From contig NZ_DASTAT010000139.1 in assembly GCF_035712445.1 (NCBI RefSeq), positions 1-59,822 on the forward strand: a stretch of DNA of 59,822 nt, read 5' to 3'. The stretch comes from Oligoflexus sp. (lineage in GTDB: Bacteria > Bdellovibrionota_B > Oligoflexia > Oligoflexales > Oligoflexaceae). The notes beneath the pieces are model-generated. The model did no database searches and was not told the DNA's origin. It saw only the letters and a program-made list of their open reading frames with translations. Below are positions 15,873-25,638 of this stretch, piece after piece (the first letter of the stretch is position 1; every line of letters begins with the position of its first letter). Made by a program: the position numbers and the translations under genes.

Positions 15873-18800
15873 ATGACGGCTGTGCATCCGATCCCACATC
15901 CTCCGCGTCTCCCCATTATCGGTAACCTGCCTCAGGTTTTTGGTGACACCATCGTCCAGGAGCTGGTGGCTCTCGCCAGGCAGTATAGCCCCATCTATGA
16001 GCTGGTGATCCCCGGCACGCGCTTTTATGTGGTGAGCAGTCATGAGCTGGTCAAGGAACTCTGCGATGAAAAGCGCTTTCATAAAGCCACGCATGGCCTT
16101 CTGATCGAAATTCGGCGTTTTGCGGGTGATGGCCTGTTCACAGCCCTTCCAGGTGAGCCCAACTGGAGCAAGGCCCATAATATACTCCTGCCCGGCTTTG
16201 GTCTGAAGCAGATGAAAGAATATCTGCCGAAGATGATCGAAGTCGCCGAGCAGCTCCTTCAAAAATGGCAGGTGGTCGGGGAGCGCGGGATCGACGTCTC
16301 GGGCGACTTCACCCGTATGACGCTCGACACCATCGCGCTCTGTGGTTTTGATTATCGCTTTCGATCGTTCGCGTCGGAACAGCTCCATCCTTTTTTGGAT
16401 GCGATGCTCCTGGGCCTGCAGGATTCCCAGGCGCGGTTGAAGCGCACCAAGCTGCAAAAAGCCCTGGATAAAAGAGCCGATCGGCAATTCAATGCCGGGC
16501 GTGATCTTATGTTTCGCGTCGTGGATGAGCTGCTCGCGGAACGGCATAAGAATATCGATAAGTTCAAGGACAAGGTCGACTTTCTGTCTTTGATGCTGAA
16601 TGGTGTGGATAAAAAATCCGGTGAAAAGCTCGATTTCGAGAACATCCGCTATCAGCTCATCACATTTTTGATCGCCGGCCATGAAACCACGAGTGGTCTT
16701 CTCTCGTTTGCCACCTACTTCCTGGTCAGCCATCCCGAGGTCATGTCCAAAGCCGTCGAGGAGGTGGATCGTGTTCTGGGACGTGATCCGGATTATCGGC
16801 CAAGCTTCAAGGACGTCGGCGAACTGAAATATCTGAATCGCGTGCTGCGGGAAACGCTTAGGCTCTGGCCCACCGCACCGGCTTTCGCCCGCACGCCCTA
16901 TGAAGACACCATCATCGGTGGCCGCTACGAAATCAAAAAGGGCGAGGAGGTTCTAGTCCTTCTTCCGTCCCTGCATCGGGATCCGGCCGTCTGGAAGGAT
17001 CCTGAAGTCTTTGATCCCGAACGTTTCGCAGCGGGTGCCGAGGATAAAATACCGGAATACGCCTGGCGTCCCTTTGGAACCGGGGCGCGCTCATGCATCG
17101 GTCAGCATTTTGCGATGGTCGAAGCCACCGTGGCCCTGGCTCTGATTCTGAAGCATTTCGAAATCAAAGGCGAACCCGACTATCAGCTGAAGATCAAGGA
17201 AACGGTGACCCTCAAGCCCGCTGACTTTCGCATCAAAGCCCTGCTGCGACTTCCGCTGCATCGGCCGCCCGTGGCTTTAAAGCCCGAGGATCGTCCGGCG
17301 CCCGTGGTCAAAGACGAAATGGAAACGCCCCTGCCGCGGCATGGAACTGCCCTCGCGATTTATTATGGATCGAATATGGGAAGCAGTGAAGAGCTGGCCC
17401 ATAGGCTCGGTGAACAGGGTCGACGCCTGGGCTTTGTTTCCCGTGTGGCCGCGCTGGATGAAGCCGTCAATGCGCTGCCGAATTCCGGCATTGTTCTGAT
17501 CGTGACAGCGACCTATAACGGGATGCCACCCGACAATGCCCTTCGGTTTGCGACCTGGATAAAATCAGAGACTTTCCGCGCCGATGGGCTTCGCTTCGCG
17601 GTCCTGGGTTGCGGCAATACTCAGTGGAAAACCTTTCAGGCCTTTCCAAGGGAAATTGATCGCGTTCTTGCCGAGCGCGGGGGCATTCGGATTTTGAAGG
17701 CCGGTGAAGCGGATGCGAACGCTGACTTTGAAAATGGCTGCGAGCAGTTCACGCGAAATTTCTGGAAGGAAACATTTGAAGAACTCGAAATGGAACTTCC
17801 AGCCCGCATAGTCACAAGGCCCAGCTCCCGCCGCTATCAGGTGCAGGTCGTGCAGCATTCGCCGCTGCGTCCCCTGCATGCCAGCTACCAGGCGAAATCC
17901 TTCCGGGTAACGGCCAATCATGAACTGCAAAAAGTGGCTGATGATGGCGGCGCGGAACGTTCCACGCGGCACATCGAACTGCAGCTGCCTGAAGGCATCA
18001 GCTATCGCGTCGGGGATCATCTCGGTGTCTTTGCCCACAATCGTGAACATGTGGTCGAGGCTGTGGCCCTGCGACTCGGTTATGCGACCGATACACTGGT
18101 GACCCTGGAACAGTCGCAGAATGATGGCGGCTTCCTTCCCACAGGCCGGCCGGTGGCTCTGGGCAAAATCCTGCGTGAGTATATCGAACTGCAGGAGGTG
18201 GTAACGCGCCGTCACCTCGAAACGATGGCCAGCTGCTGTCTTCTGCAGTCGGAGCGGCAAACTCTTCTGGCCTGGGCTCAGGACAGCGATGCCGGAAACG
18301 AACTCTATCAAAAGGAAGTTTTGAACAAACGTCGGTCCATCTATGATGTCCTTACGGCTTTCCCGACCTGTCATCTGCCTTTGGACGCGTTTTTGGATAT
18401 GGCCGCTCCGATTCGGCCGCGTTACTATTCGATTTCGTCTTCACCCTTGATGCAGCCGAAAACTGTCTCCCTGACAGTCGGCGTGATTGCGGCTCCTTCC
18501 CTGGCTCAGAATGGAACCTTTAAAGGCGTGTGCTCATCCTACCTGCAAAGTCGTGAGCCGGGTGATGTGATCTTTGCCTTTGTGAAAGCCCCTACCCAGC
18601 CTTTCACACTTTCGGACGATCCGCAAAAGCCCATCATCATGGTCGGACCCGGCACAGGTTTCGCGCCTTTCCGCGGTTTTCTGCAGGAACGTCGGGCGCT
18701 GAAAAATCAGGGGCGAAGCCTGGGCCCTGCCTTCCTTTTCTTTGGCTGCCGCCGTGCCGAGCAGGATTTTATCTATCAAAGCGAAATGGAAGGCTTTCAC

Positions 18801-19097
18801 CAAGAAGGCCTCGTCAATCTTCAGCTGGCGTTTTCCCATGATGCGAAAAGTGGATTCCGTTATGTGCAGGATCGCATCTGGGAGCAGCGCGACTCAGTCT
18901 GGGAACTGATCGAGAAAAACGCTGTGATTTATGTCTGCGGTGATGGCCTGCACATGGCTCCAGATGTCCGCGCCACCTTTCTGCGGATGCATGCCGAAAA
19001 GACCAAGTCCAGCCCGGAGGCCTCCGAGAATTGGATGCGGAAGCTGGAGGAGGCGCATCGTTATCTTGTTGATGTCTTTGGACAAAAAAAGCTTTGA
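15873..19097 (+). CDS. Self-sufficient cytochrome P450 / NADPH-P450 reductase fusion (CYP102/BM3 type)
   Basis: A 1,074-residue one-chain fatty-acid hydroxylase type enzyme. The haem domain opens with HPIPHPPRLPIIGN, has the I-helix AGHETTSG, the ETLR of the ExxR motif, and the haem Cys in FGTGARSCIG (about residue 408). The reductase follows: FMN domain from IYYGSNMGSSEELA, FAD domain with RYYSISSSP, and NADPH domain with GPGTGFAPFRGF and VCGDGLHMAPDV. All three cofactor regions look intact. The ATG at 15873 has GAGG about 9 bases before it; ATG 15855 is the alternative. Known family members hydroxylate medium and long-chain fatty acids near the omega end; the substrate here is unknown. Its last 280 bases recur at 27085-27364. 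Confidence 0.94.
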   Translation: MTAVHPIPHPPRLPIIGNLPQVFGDTIVQELVALARQYSPIYELVIPGTRFYVVSSHELVKELCDEKRFHKATHGLLIEIRRFAGDGLFTALPGEPNWSKAHNILLPGFGLKQMKEYLPKMIEVAEQLLQKWQVVGERGIDVSGDFTRMTLDTIALCGFDYRFRSFASEQLHPFLDAMLLGLQDSQARLKRTKLQKALDKRADRQFNAGRDLMFRVVDELLAERHKNIDKFKDKVDFLSLMLNGVDKKSGEKLDFENIRYQLITFLIAGHETTSGLLSFATYFLVSHPEVMSKAVEEVDRVLGRDPDYRPSFKDVGELKYLNRVLRETLRLWPTAPAFARTPYEDTIIGGRYEIKKGEEVLVLLPSLHRDPAVWKDPEVFDPERFAAGAEDKIPEYAWRPFGTGARSCIGQHFAMVEATVALALILKHFEIKGEPDYQLKIKETVTLKPADFRIKALLRLPLHRPPVALKPEDRPAPVVKDEMETPLPRHGTALAIYYGSNMGSSEELAHRLGEQGRRLGFVSRVAALDEAVNALPNSGIVLIVTATYNGMPPDNALRFATWIKSETFRADGLRFAVLGCGNTQWKTFQAFPREIDRVLAERGGIRILKAGEADANADFENGCEQFTRNFWKETFEELEMELPARIVTRPSSRRYQVQVVQHSPLRPLHASYQAKSFRVTANHELQKVADDGGAERSTRHIELQLPEGISYRVGDHLGVFAHNREHVVEAVALRLGYATDTLVTLEQSQNDGGFLPTGRPVALGKILREYIELQEVVTRRHLETMASCCLLQSERQTLLAWAQDSDAGNELYQKEVLNKRRSIYDVLTAFPTCHLPLDAFLDMAAPIRPRYYSISSSPLMQPKTVSLTVGVIAAPSLAQNGTFKGVCSSYLQSREPGDVIFAFVKAPTQPFTLSDDPQKPIIMVGPGTGFAPFRGFLQERRALKNQGRSLGPAFLFFGCRRAEQDFIYQSEMEGFHQEGLVNLQLAFSHDAKSGFRYVQDRIWEQRDSVWELIEKNAVIYVCGDGLHMAPDVRATFLRMHAEKTKSSPEASENWMRKLEEAHRYLVDVFGQKKL
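18817..19096 (+). repeat. 280-bp direct repeat, copy A (3' end of CYP102 gene)
   Basis: Bases 18817-19096 match 27085-27364 at a constant offset of 8,268 with no gaps and about nine mismatches by eye (about 97% identity). The match begins at ATCTTCAGCTGG and ends inside the stop codon region at GCTTTG. This copy lies within the intact reading frame. Confidence 0.93.
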
Positions 19098-19452
19098 GCC
19101 CTGATTGTTGTCCGCTTCAATTTTAGTCGGGTAAGCGATCAGCCAAGCTGGAACCGAGAGCTGTAGGAATTTCAAAGCTCATAGCTGATTGAGGCAGTTA
19201 GCGGGAGTTTTAGTTAAACTACCGCACTGCTCTCAATCCCTCCTTGCCACATGATTCTTCGATGAAGTCAGAGCATTGTGGTCACAGCCAGAGCGCACGC
19301 ATTTTTACAGATAAATCGGCACGAGTTACTGTGTAATCCTCCCATACGGATAGCATCTTTTTGGAGCCTCATTGTTTCACTCGTGTCGCCGTGCATACCT
19401 GATGTCATAGATTCCATAGAAGTCTTTCTTCGCTTCCAAAAAACTTGAGTGA
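19098..19452. other. Intergenic region after CYP102 gene
   Basis: About 355 bases with no credible reading frame and noticeably lower G+C. It contains an imperfect hairpin near 19200-19226 (GCGG-AGTTT paired with AAACT-CCGC), a possible terminator for the P450 gene. It marks the left edge of the repeat-flanked block. I see no promoter that I would defend. Confidence 0.45.
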
Positions 19453-19813
19453 AGGAAATGCGCTCAATGCGCCGACAGCTGTTTGAGCCAAAATCAATGC
19501 ACCGGAGCCACTTTTCATCTGCAATCGCAGACCTGCTATCTGAAAAGCTATAACTCTGATCGCAAACTTTACAGTCACCCCGATTGGATCACTTATCTCA
19601 AAGTGAGCAATCAATTCCAGGATTATGCTGGGCAACGACCTTGCCGTTTATCGAACCGCGAACGTCGGCACCTATAAAGCCGCCTGCACCTGTCAAACGG
19701 CATGTTCGGGCTATACCTGGCACGCTGCGTCGCAATCATGCTTTTTGAAGAGTGGCAGCGCGGACAAGCAAGCTTATTCAGGCCATGGCTGGACCAGCGG
19801 CGTGAAACGTTAA
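19453..19813 (+). pseudogene. Frameshifted PAN/apple-domain protein remnant
   Basis: Two short frames that overlap in different phases each look like part of a PAN/apple domain. The first (from 19453) gives CAQCADSCLSQNQC, then a CYLKS motif; the second, from about 19625, gives VYRTANVGTYKAACTCQTAC, CFLKS and a final TSGVK. These Cys spacings and the C-[WFY]-L-K-S signature are typical of PAN domains, which bind proteins or carbohydrates outside the cell. Joining the frames near 19620-19630 yields one continuous two-domain protein, so a frameshift is likely. An in-frame stop lies just upstream at 19450 and no start with a ribosome site was found, so the 5' part is also lost or out of frame. 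A strong terminator follows. Confidence 0.6.
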
Positions 19814-19821
19814 GACACGGA

Positions 19822-19844
19822 CCCTGGGTCTGCCCAGGGTTTTT
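19822..19844 (+). terminator. Intrinsic terminator after PAN remnant
   Basis: CCCTGGG (19822-19828), a TCTG loop, CCCAGGG (19833-19839) and five Ts (19840-19844) form a textbook terminator. It sits 8 bases after the PAN-frame stop and just before the convergent MFS stop, supporting the idea that the PAN remnant was once an expressed gene. Confidence 0.85.
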
Positions 19845-19845
19845 C

Positions 19846-21240
19846 CTAGGCCTGCGACTGAATCCAGCTGTCGTAGCGCTTCCGGCTCGCACGGAAATGA
19901 GAGAGGCTAAGACTCAGGCACAGAATCGCAAGAAGGGTGGCCACGGTTGTCGTCAGCACCAGCGACAGATGGATGTCCTGATCGTTCTTAAAAACAAAAT
20001 CCGTGACCAGAGCCAGGGTCATGGGACCAAGCCCCAGGCCAATTAAATTGATGACGAAAAGATAGAGAGCCGAGGCCTGACCGCGCATTTGATTCGGCAT
20101 GATTTCCTGAATCGCGGCCGGTGCAATCCCCCAGTGCATGGACGAAAAAAAGAGGGCCGGAGCGAGACAAAGCAGAGCCAGTTCTCCACTTGGCATCAAA
20201 GGACCGGCAATACCAAAGGGCAACCATGCGCCAGCTGCCATGAGTGAAACGCGGAGCTTTGAATCCGTGTGCCCCTTCTGCAGAAGGCGATCGCCCCAAT
20301 AGCCACCGAGCAGGATGCCGAGCGGTCCAAAGATCATCGTGATAAGGCCAATGGCCGTACCCACCCGAGCCGGCGACCAATCATGCAGACGAATGAAAAA
20401 TTCTGGAATCCAGGCCGACGTTCCGTAGCCGCTCAAGGCGAGGAGGGAAAAACCAACAGTATGTCCCACCAACGTTCCCCTGTTTTCCATGGCATAACGC
20501 ACGAACATGGATAACGGAACCTTCATCACCTGGCCGCTCGTTTGAGAGCGCAACTGCCCCCGCCGGCGCGGTTCCCGCAAAGTAAAAAGAAGCAGGGTCA
20601 GAGGCAGAGAGGGCAGAGCCACCAGGAAAAATACCAGCTGCCAGCCGAGATGCTCTCCGATCAGGGGCAGTTGATAGGATTGATCCAGCTGAAAACTCTT
20701 AGCCATAAAGCCGCCGAGCATGGAGGCGAGACCGCCACCGATATAGATACCCATTCCATAGATACTCAGGGCTCGCCCCAGGCGCTGCGGAGGAAAAATA
20801 TCCGCAATCAAGGAATAGGCGGCTGGGGTGAGAGACGCTTCTCCAACACCCACGCACGATCGCGCCACAGCCAGGTGCATCCAACTGCGTCCCATTCCAA
20901 AGTTTACGGTCGCGATCGTCCAGAAAACCTGTCCCACACCAATCAGAATCACGCGACTCATGCGATCGGCAAGCCAACCCAAAGGCAGTCCGGCGATGGT
21001 ATAAAATACGGCGAAAGCAGGGCCCATCAAAAAACCGATCTGAGAATCACTCAGACCCATGGTGCCGCGAATCGGGCCGACCAGCAGCCCTAAAATAGAA
21101 CGATCAAGAAAGGAGTTCACGTAGATTCCGAGCAAAACCACGAGGCAGTACCATTCATAGAAAGCCGAAGGTGCATAGACTTTGGCTTTCTTCATCAGAG
21201 ATTCACGGCCAGCAATTTTGCCTTCCGCAGTCGTTTCCAC
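19846..21240 (-). CDS. MFS transporter, spinster-like
   Basis: A 464-residue integral membrane protein with about 12 hydrophobic segments. The MFS loop 2-3 signature is GLPLGWLADRMSR, and GVGEASLTPAAYSLIADIFPPQ resembles the conserved helix 4-5 region of spinster-like members. The N-terminal 30 residues are cytoplasmic and charged. The start is a GTG at 21240 with GGGAGGG about 6 bases upstream. Substrate cannot be read from sequence; bacterial relatives include organic acid and lipid exporters or importers. It is divergent from the M28-like gene across a 200-base A+T-rich gap and lies inside the repeat-flanked block. Confidence 0.87.
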   Translation of the reverse strand: METTAEGKIAGRESLMKKAKVYAPSAFYEWYCLVVLLGIYVNSFLDRSILGLLVGPIRGTMGLSDSQIGFLMGPAFAVFYTIAGLPLGWLADRMSRVILIGVGQVFWTIATVNFGMGRSWMHLAVARSCVGVGEASLTPAAYSLIADIFPPQRLGRALSIYGMGIYIGGGLASMLGGFMAKSFQLDQSYQLPLIGEHLGWQLVFFLVALPSLPLTLLLFTLREPRRRGQLRSQTSGQVMKVPLSMFVRYAMENRGTLVGHTVGFSLLALSGYGTSAWIPEFFIRLHDWSPARVGTAIGLITMIFGPLGILLGGYWGDRLLQKGHTDSKLRVSLMAAGAWLPFGIAGPLMPSGELALLCLAPALFFSSMHWGIAPAAIQEIMPNQMRGQASALYLFVINLIGLGLGPMTLALVTDFVFKNDQDIHLSLVLTTTVATLLAILCLSLSLSHFRASRKRYDSWIQSQA

Positions 21241-21437
21241 GAGCGCCCTCCCCCATTTCCCAAATATGAAACTACATTTAGCACAGAATTTCTGGGAACA
21301 ACATATTGGTAAATTTAGGGCGGGCCAGTGGGCAGAGGCATAACCTTAAAACAAATGTGAATTGAATCACGATGAAACATTTGCAACAATATTCCGTGAA
21401 CTTAATCCATTGACCTTCCACTGAAATGGGATTCGCA

Positions 21438-22937
21438 ATGCGCCTTGCCATCATACTTTTGGGATTTTCGACGCTTGCATGGACAGCGCCCGTCTGGGCC
21501 AGTCCTAATGTGATGATACCCGATGCCAAGCTCGCCAACACCTTCAGCGAGTGTCCAGTGCCAGGCGACATTCCTGAGAGTGCCATGATGAGTTCAGATG
21601 CCTTGTGGGAGAGGACTCTGGATATGGCAAGCTACAATTTTCGCCATGCAGGAAGCCCTATCCACCGACGTTATCTCGACTCTGTCGAAGCGCAGTTCAA
21701 TGCCTATGGACTCAGTGTCAAACGCTATCCAACGCCGCTCAAGTACTGGGAAGCAAAGCGTTGGTCACTGCGGGTTAAAGATAGTCATGGCCGCGTGCAC
21801 ATAGTTCCCGTTGCCTACTATCGCCCCTATTCGGGGGAAACCCCCGCAAAGGGTGTCACGGCCACTGTCGTCGACGTGCAAACAGGTCAGGCTTCAGACT
21901 ACGAAAATACAGACGTCAAGGGTAAGATCGTTCTCGCTGACCTTACCATTCCAAAAGTCACGACGGCAGCCCTTGCTCCATTAACCTTGTTTTCCAAAGA
22001 TCCGGCAGCAGAAGACGAAGACTACTCAAGGATGCCATCTCAGGGGATTGCGCCCGATCTCGCCTTGGCTCGTCAGCACGGAGCCGTTGCCATGATTAAC
22101 ATAATCGATCGTTCACCGGCCGAGGTGAACGGGCAGTTCTATCCCCATCAACAACAATATGCAGGCTTGCCAGCGCTTCACTTGGATCGCATTCAGGGAG
22201 CGAAACTCCGTGCTCTGATGGCGGCAGGGCCCATCACAGCCAAACTTATGCTCACGGCCATCAAAAAAGACAGCGAAGTCGATTACCTCGCAGCCGAACT
22301 GCCCGGTAATGGTTCGCTTGAAGGAGCCATACTTGTGCTTACGCATTCAGATGGTCAAAACGCTGTTGAGGAGAATGGGGTTCCCGCCGTCATGAGCATG
22401 GTCGAGTACTTCTCGCGTCTCCCTCTAAAATGCCGACCTCGCGATATCCTCTTCCTGCTTTCAGGAAACCACATGGTATCAGGCGAGGGTGCCGTGCACT
22501 CCGATACTTTCCTAAAGGAACATCCCGAGATCAAAAATCGCATCAAAGCGGCCCTTGCCCCCGAGCACTTAGGCACAATGAACTGGGCAGAGGACAAAAC
22601 TACTGGGGTATACGGACCAACGGGTCAGTCAGAGCTTGCGATCGTCGGAGTTGGTAATAGCCAGGGACTGACGCGACTGGCGATCGATGCGGTGGCCTCG
22701 AGCGATCTTTCTCGAACCTATGTGCTTGCACCCTATAAGGACCTCTATGGTGAAGGTACCGGTCCCTATCGAGCAGGAATCCCTACCATAACATTCATCA
22801 CGGGCCCCAGCTACCTCGTTCAGGTTGCGCCTCATGCAAACATCGATAAACTCGACAAGGCGCTCATGCACAGGCAGATGGTTTGGCTGAACCGACTCCT
22901 ATCACGAATGCTGAGCATGCCGGATGATATGCTATGA
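21438..22937 (+). CDS. Secreted M28-like peptidase homologue with PA-like insert
   Basis: About 499 residues with a signal peptide (MRLAIILLGFSTLAWTAPVWA). Residues about 130-280 look like a protease-associated domain, and the rest like an M28 aminopeptidase fold. The first zinc motif is visible as LTHSDG (His about 303), but the Asp expected in the following GAxDNASG motif is replaced (AVEENGVPA), the catalytic Glu pair is absent (LLSGNHMVSGEG) and the later Asp position reads EHLG. It may therefore bind metal differently or be non-catalytic. The ATG at 21438 has GGGA six bases upstream; ATG 21426 lacks a site. It converges with the GH94-like gene. Confidence 0.7.
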   Translation: MRLAIILLGFSTLAWTAPVWASPNVMIPDAKLANTFSECPVPGDIPESAMMSSDALWERTLDMASYNFRHAGSPIHRRYLDSVEAQFNAYGLSVKRYPTPLKYWEAKRWSLRVKDSHGRVHIVPVAYYRPYSGETPAKGVTATVVDVQTGQASDYENTDVKGKIVLADLTIPKVTTAALAPLTLFSKDPAAEDEDYSRMPSQGIAPDLALARQHGAVAMINIIDRSPAEVNGQFYPHQQQYAGLPALHLDRIQGAKLRALMAAGPITAKLMLTAIKKDSEVDYLAAELPGNGSLEGAILVLTHSDGQNAVEENGVPAVMSMVEYFSRLPLKCRPRDILFLLSGNHMVSGEGAVHSDTFLKEHPEIKNRIKAALAPEHLGTMNWAEDKTTGVYGPTGQSELAIVGVGNSQGLTRLAIDAVASSDLSRTYVLAPYKDLYGEGTGPYRAGIPTITFITGPSYLVQVAPHANIDKLDKALMHRQMVWLNRLLSRMLSMPDDML

Positions 22938-22977
22938 AGAGGCCTTATCGGGAGCCATTCATCCGACTATGTAGTTC

Positions 22978-25638
22978 TTAATGGAGCAGCCAGTGCACGT
23001 ATTGTTCTGCGTGCAGTGGCAAATCAAAGACCGCAAATCTCTCCATGCTCCCATCACCGCGAGCTTTCCATTCCAGCTGGGATCTTACCAGGATCCCGTT
23101 GACCAGGACCTGCGGGTCATCACGCATGCTGTCAGGCAGTCGAATACGATAACTGAGACTGTCGTTAGCGATGGCACGCATCCACCCAACAACAGAATTT
23201 TCACCATAGATCAATCCAAAACGAGGACTGGTCCATGAGTATGGTCCTGGCACTCCGGGATCGACGACAAAGCCACGCGCATCGGCCCGAACGCCGGCTA
23301 CGCGCAGGCTACTGAGCAAAGGCTCACTATGAGCAAACATATTGGTATAAGGAAGATGACCCATACACATATTCTGAAAGCACCAGGTTGAACCCGCCCT
23401 ACCCAGATTTGCTTTCTCATCAAGAGGGGTAAAATACATGTCTGGACCGGACCAGATTCCAGGAGCATATTCAGGATGTGCGGCCGCATGATTCGCCAAA
23501 GTTTGTTTCAAAAACATGCGGAAAGCCAAGTCGCGTTCGCCTTGAAGCAGGAGGCTCTCGATCGTTGGTCCAGCAAGCGAATACCAATTGCCTGGCGTTC
23601 CGCCTTCAAAAACTTCAGACCCTATGGCCGCCAACCCAACTGGCGATGTATTGAAATTTTCCCGTTCCATGCGAGCGATGAGCTGCTGGCGCTGGCTCCC
23701 ATCGATCAGCCCAGGAACGCCCAGCGCAATCCCATTTGAAGCTATCCATACCGATTTCGCGCCCAATTCCACCGGCTGCTGAGCTGCAGTGTAAACATAG
23801 CCCCGATTGAAGTGATCGCCACGCCACTGCTCAAGCATCGCAGTGCGAAGTCGTTCCGAATCTTCCCTTACGGAATTCGAAGTTACAAAATCACCGCGCA
23901 TTTCAGCAAGCTCAGCAAATGCGGGATAGGTCTGCAAGGCCAGGGCTGTATTCATCGTCGATTCCCCGAGACTGATCGTGGAACTGCGATCGGGGGAGAA
24001 AAGCACCAGGAAGTCATCCCAGTCCGAATTCAAGAGCCGCACCAGACCATGGGATCCAGTCCCCACCTCGTTTTTCGTATAGAGGTAGGCTGCGACAAGC
24101 ATTTCCCAAACGGTGGCATTACCACAGCGCCCCTTGCCTTCCTCGCACCAATAATTGATCCTTTTGTCGAGGAATCCATAGTCGCGAGTTGCATGGACAT
24201 ATTCGAGGGCTGCAGCGAGCAGCCAGAAACTGTGGTCGCTCGGCGTTAAGTCCTGCTTGTGCCAGGCTCCATAGCCTGCCGTCGAATAGGGGAGTTCGCC
24301 ATTCGGTTTCATAGCTCGAAGAAAATAGAGAAGACTCTCCTGGGCCAGATCAGGATCGGTATAGATGAGTGGCAGGAGATGCCGGAATGTTGAACGAGGT
24401 CCTGAGTTGGTGCCCCACTCATAGAGGTAGATACTCCCTTGATTGAGGTTCCTGGCTTCGAAGAAGTCTTCACGCAGCACCCCAGATCGCAGATAGTAGT
24501 AGCTCCATGCCAGCTCGCGTCCAAGCCAGGAATGTCCAGGGAAGTTGACACGGGGAATTTTGAGTGCCCATCGTGCAGCTATGCGCGGCAGTGTGAAATC
24601 AGGTTGCTTTTCCAGGCGTTTGACAAGCGCGGGCAGCTCATCTTGAGGTGAGAGGCCGAACGCAAGATCGAGAATTTTGTGAGCGCCTGGCGCGAGGACA
24701 AAACTTCTCTCCGTTGCCAGTACGCTGTCCTGATTGTGGAGCGTACCCTCGGCGTGCAAACCATTTTGCAGTGAACTCAGCCGAAGAGCTTCAGGAAGTT
24801 GTCGATCTCCGTTGCCGAAAAAGGCGCTTTGCAAAGTTTCGAAGCTTTGCGGGGCGTCCCGTCTGTGCCAGACAAAGGAGACTTGAGGCACAGGGTCCCG
24901 CCAAAAATCTGGGCGCTCCTTATCCCGCGCCTCCGACTGACCGATAGCCTTCAGAACTCTCTGCTCAGCATCATAGGCAGTTACAACAGTTGCGTCATCG
25001 TATTCCGACGAGACCTTTCCACTGATAATGCGGGGATGGAACCAGGCAACATCCCAGTAGTCGACATAAGAGATCGATTTAGGGAGAGGAGACTTGTTAG
25101 TGAAGATAATGCGCTCACGAAGAACGGCGTCTTCACCTTCGCTCAAGTAAATATAGTGTTCAACTTGCAATCCATTGACCTCGATGGTCTTCTTGAAATA
25201 CCCCATACCGAAAACGCGCTCGTAGCGGCTATTGGCTGGGCGATCTTTCCAAAGAGTGCTGAACGTACTGCTGCCGTCCTTCACCCAACCGAAGCCACCA
25301 GCGTAGTCACGTGCAGTCTCATTGTAATGGTTGGCGAAACGATGATAGCTGCGGGCGCTATAAAGCTCCACGTAACCATCACCATGGGCGAGTGCGTTGA
25401 CTCCATCATTACCAAGCTGATGAACAACGTCTTGCCCATCGATGCAGGGTTTTAAGACATCGGTGCAACCCGTGTATTGATAGGCTGGCAGTCCGAACTC
25501 GTCCTCGACCCAAACGCCGTGATTCCCACTGCCGTAACTCGGATTCAAGGAGTCATCGGGAGCGGCCTGAGCCAGGTTCACGAGCGATACAACCCAGATG
25601 GCTGACGCCAGAATTCTGACGGAATTCCTATACTGCAT
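22978..25638 (-). CDS. Secreted GH94/GH36-clan-like carbohydrate-active protein
   Basis: 886 residues with a signal peptide (MQYRNSVRILASAIWVVSL...AQA). The N-terminal part (about 30-340) is a beta-sandwich with HGDGYVELYSARSYHRFANH and FKKTIEVNGLQVEHYIYLSE. It resembles the N-domain of cellobiose/chitobiose phosphorylases. The second part is an (alpha/alpha)6-type barrel with LNSDWDDFLVLF (position of the GH94 general acid Asp), SLGESTMNTALALQ and SVWIASNGIALG. Characterised GH94 enzymes are mostly cytoplasmic phosphorylases; a signal peptide is unusual and phosphorolysis outside the cell seems unlikely. It may instead be a hydrolase or binding protein. AAGGAGAG precedes the ATG. Confidence 0.65.
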   Translation of the reverse strand: MQYRNSVRILASAIWVVSLVNLAQAAPDDSLNPSYGSGNHGVWVEDEFGLPAYQYTGCTDVLKPCIDGQDVVHQLGNDGVNALAHGDGYVELYSARSYHRFANHYNETARDYAGGFGWVKDGSSTFSTLWKDRPANSRYERVFGMGYFKKTIEVNGLQVEHYIYLSEGEDAVLRERIIFTNKSPLPKSISYVDYWDVAWFHPRIISGKVSSEYDDATVVTAYDAEQRVLKAIGQSEARDKERPDFWRDPVPQVSFVWHRRDAPQSFETLQSAFFGNGDRQLPEALRLSSLQNGLHAEGTLHNQDSVLATERSFVLAPGAHKILDLAFGLSPQDELPALVKRLEKQPDFTLPRIAARWALKIPRVNFPGHSWLGRELAWSYYYLRSGVLREDFFEARNLNQGSIYLYEWGTNSGPRSTFRHLLPLIYTDPDLAQESLLYFLRAMKPNGELPYSTAGYGAWHKQDLTPSDHSFWLLAAALEYVHATRDYGFLDKRINYWCEEGKGRCGNATVWEMLVAAYLYTKNEVGTGSHGLVRLLNSDWDDFLVLFSPDRSSTISLGESTMNTALALQTYPAFAELAEMRGDFVTSNSVREDSERLRTAMLEQWRGDHFNRGYVYTAAQQPVELGAKSVWIASNGIALGVPGLIDGSQRQQLIARMERENFNTSPVGLAAIGSEVFEGGTPGNWYSLAGPTIESLLLQGERDLAFRMFLKQTLANHAAAHPEYAPGIWSGPDMYFTPLDEKANLGRAGSTWCFQNMCMGHLPYTNMFAHSEPLLSSLRVAGVRADARGFVVDPGVPGPYSWTSPRFGLIYGENSVVGWMRAIANDSLSYRIRLPDSMRDDPQVLVNGILVRSQLEWKARGDGSMERFAVFDLPLHAEQYVHWLLH

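Noticed and set aside
19483..19813. Two separate small Cys-rich genes
   Set aside because: Both frames look like parts of the same PAN fold, overlap in different phases and lack good starts; one frameshifted gene explains them better.
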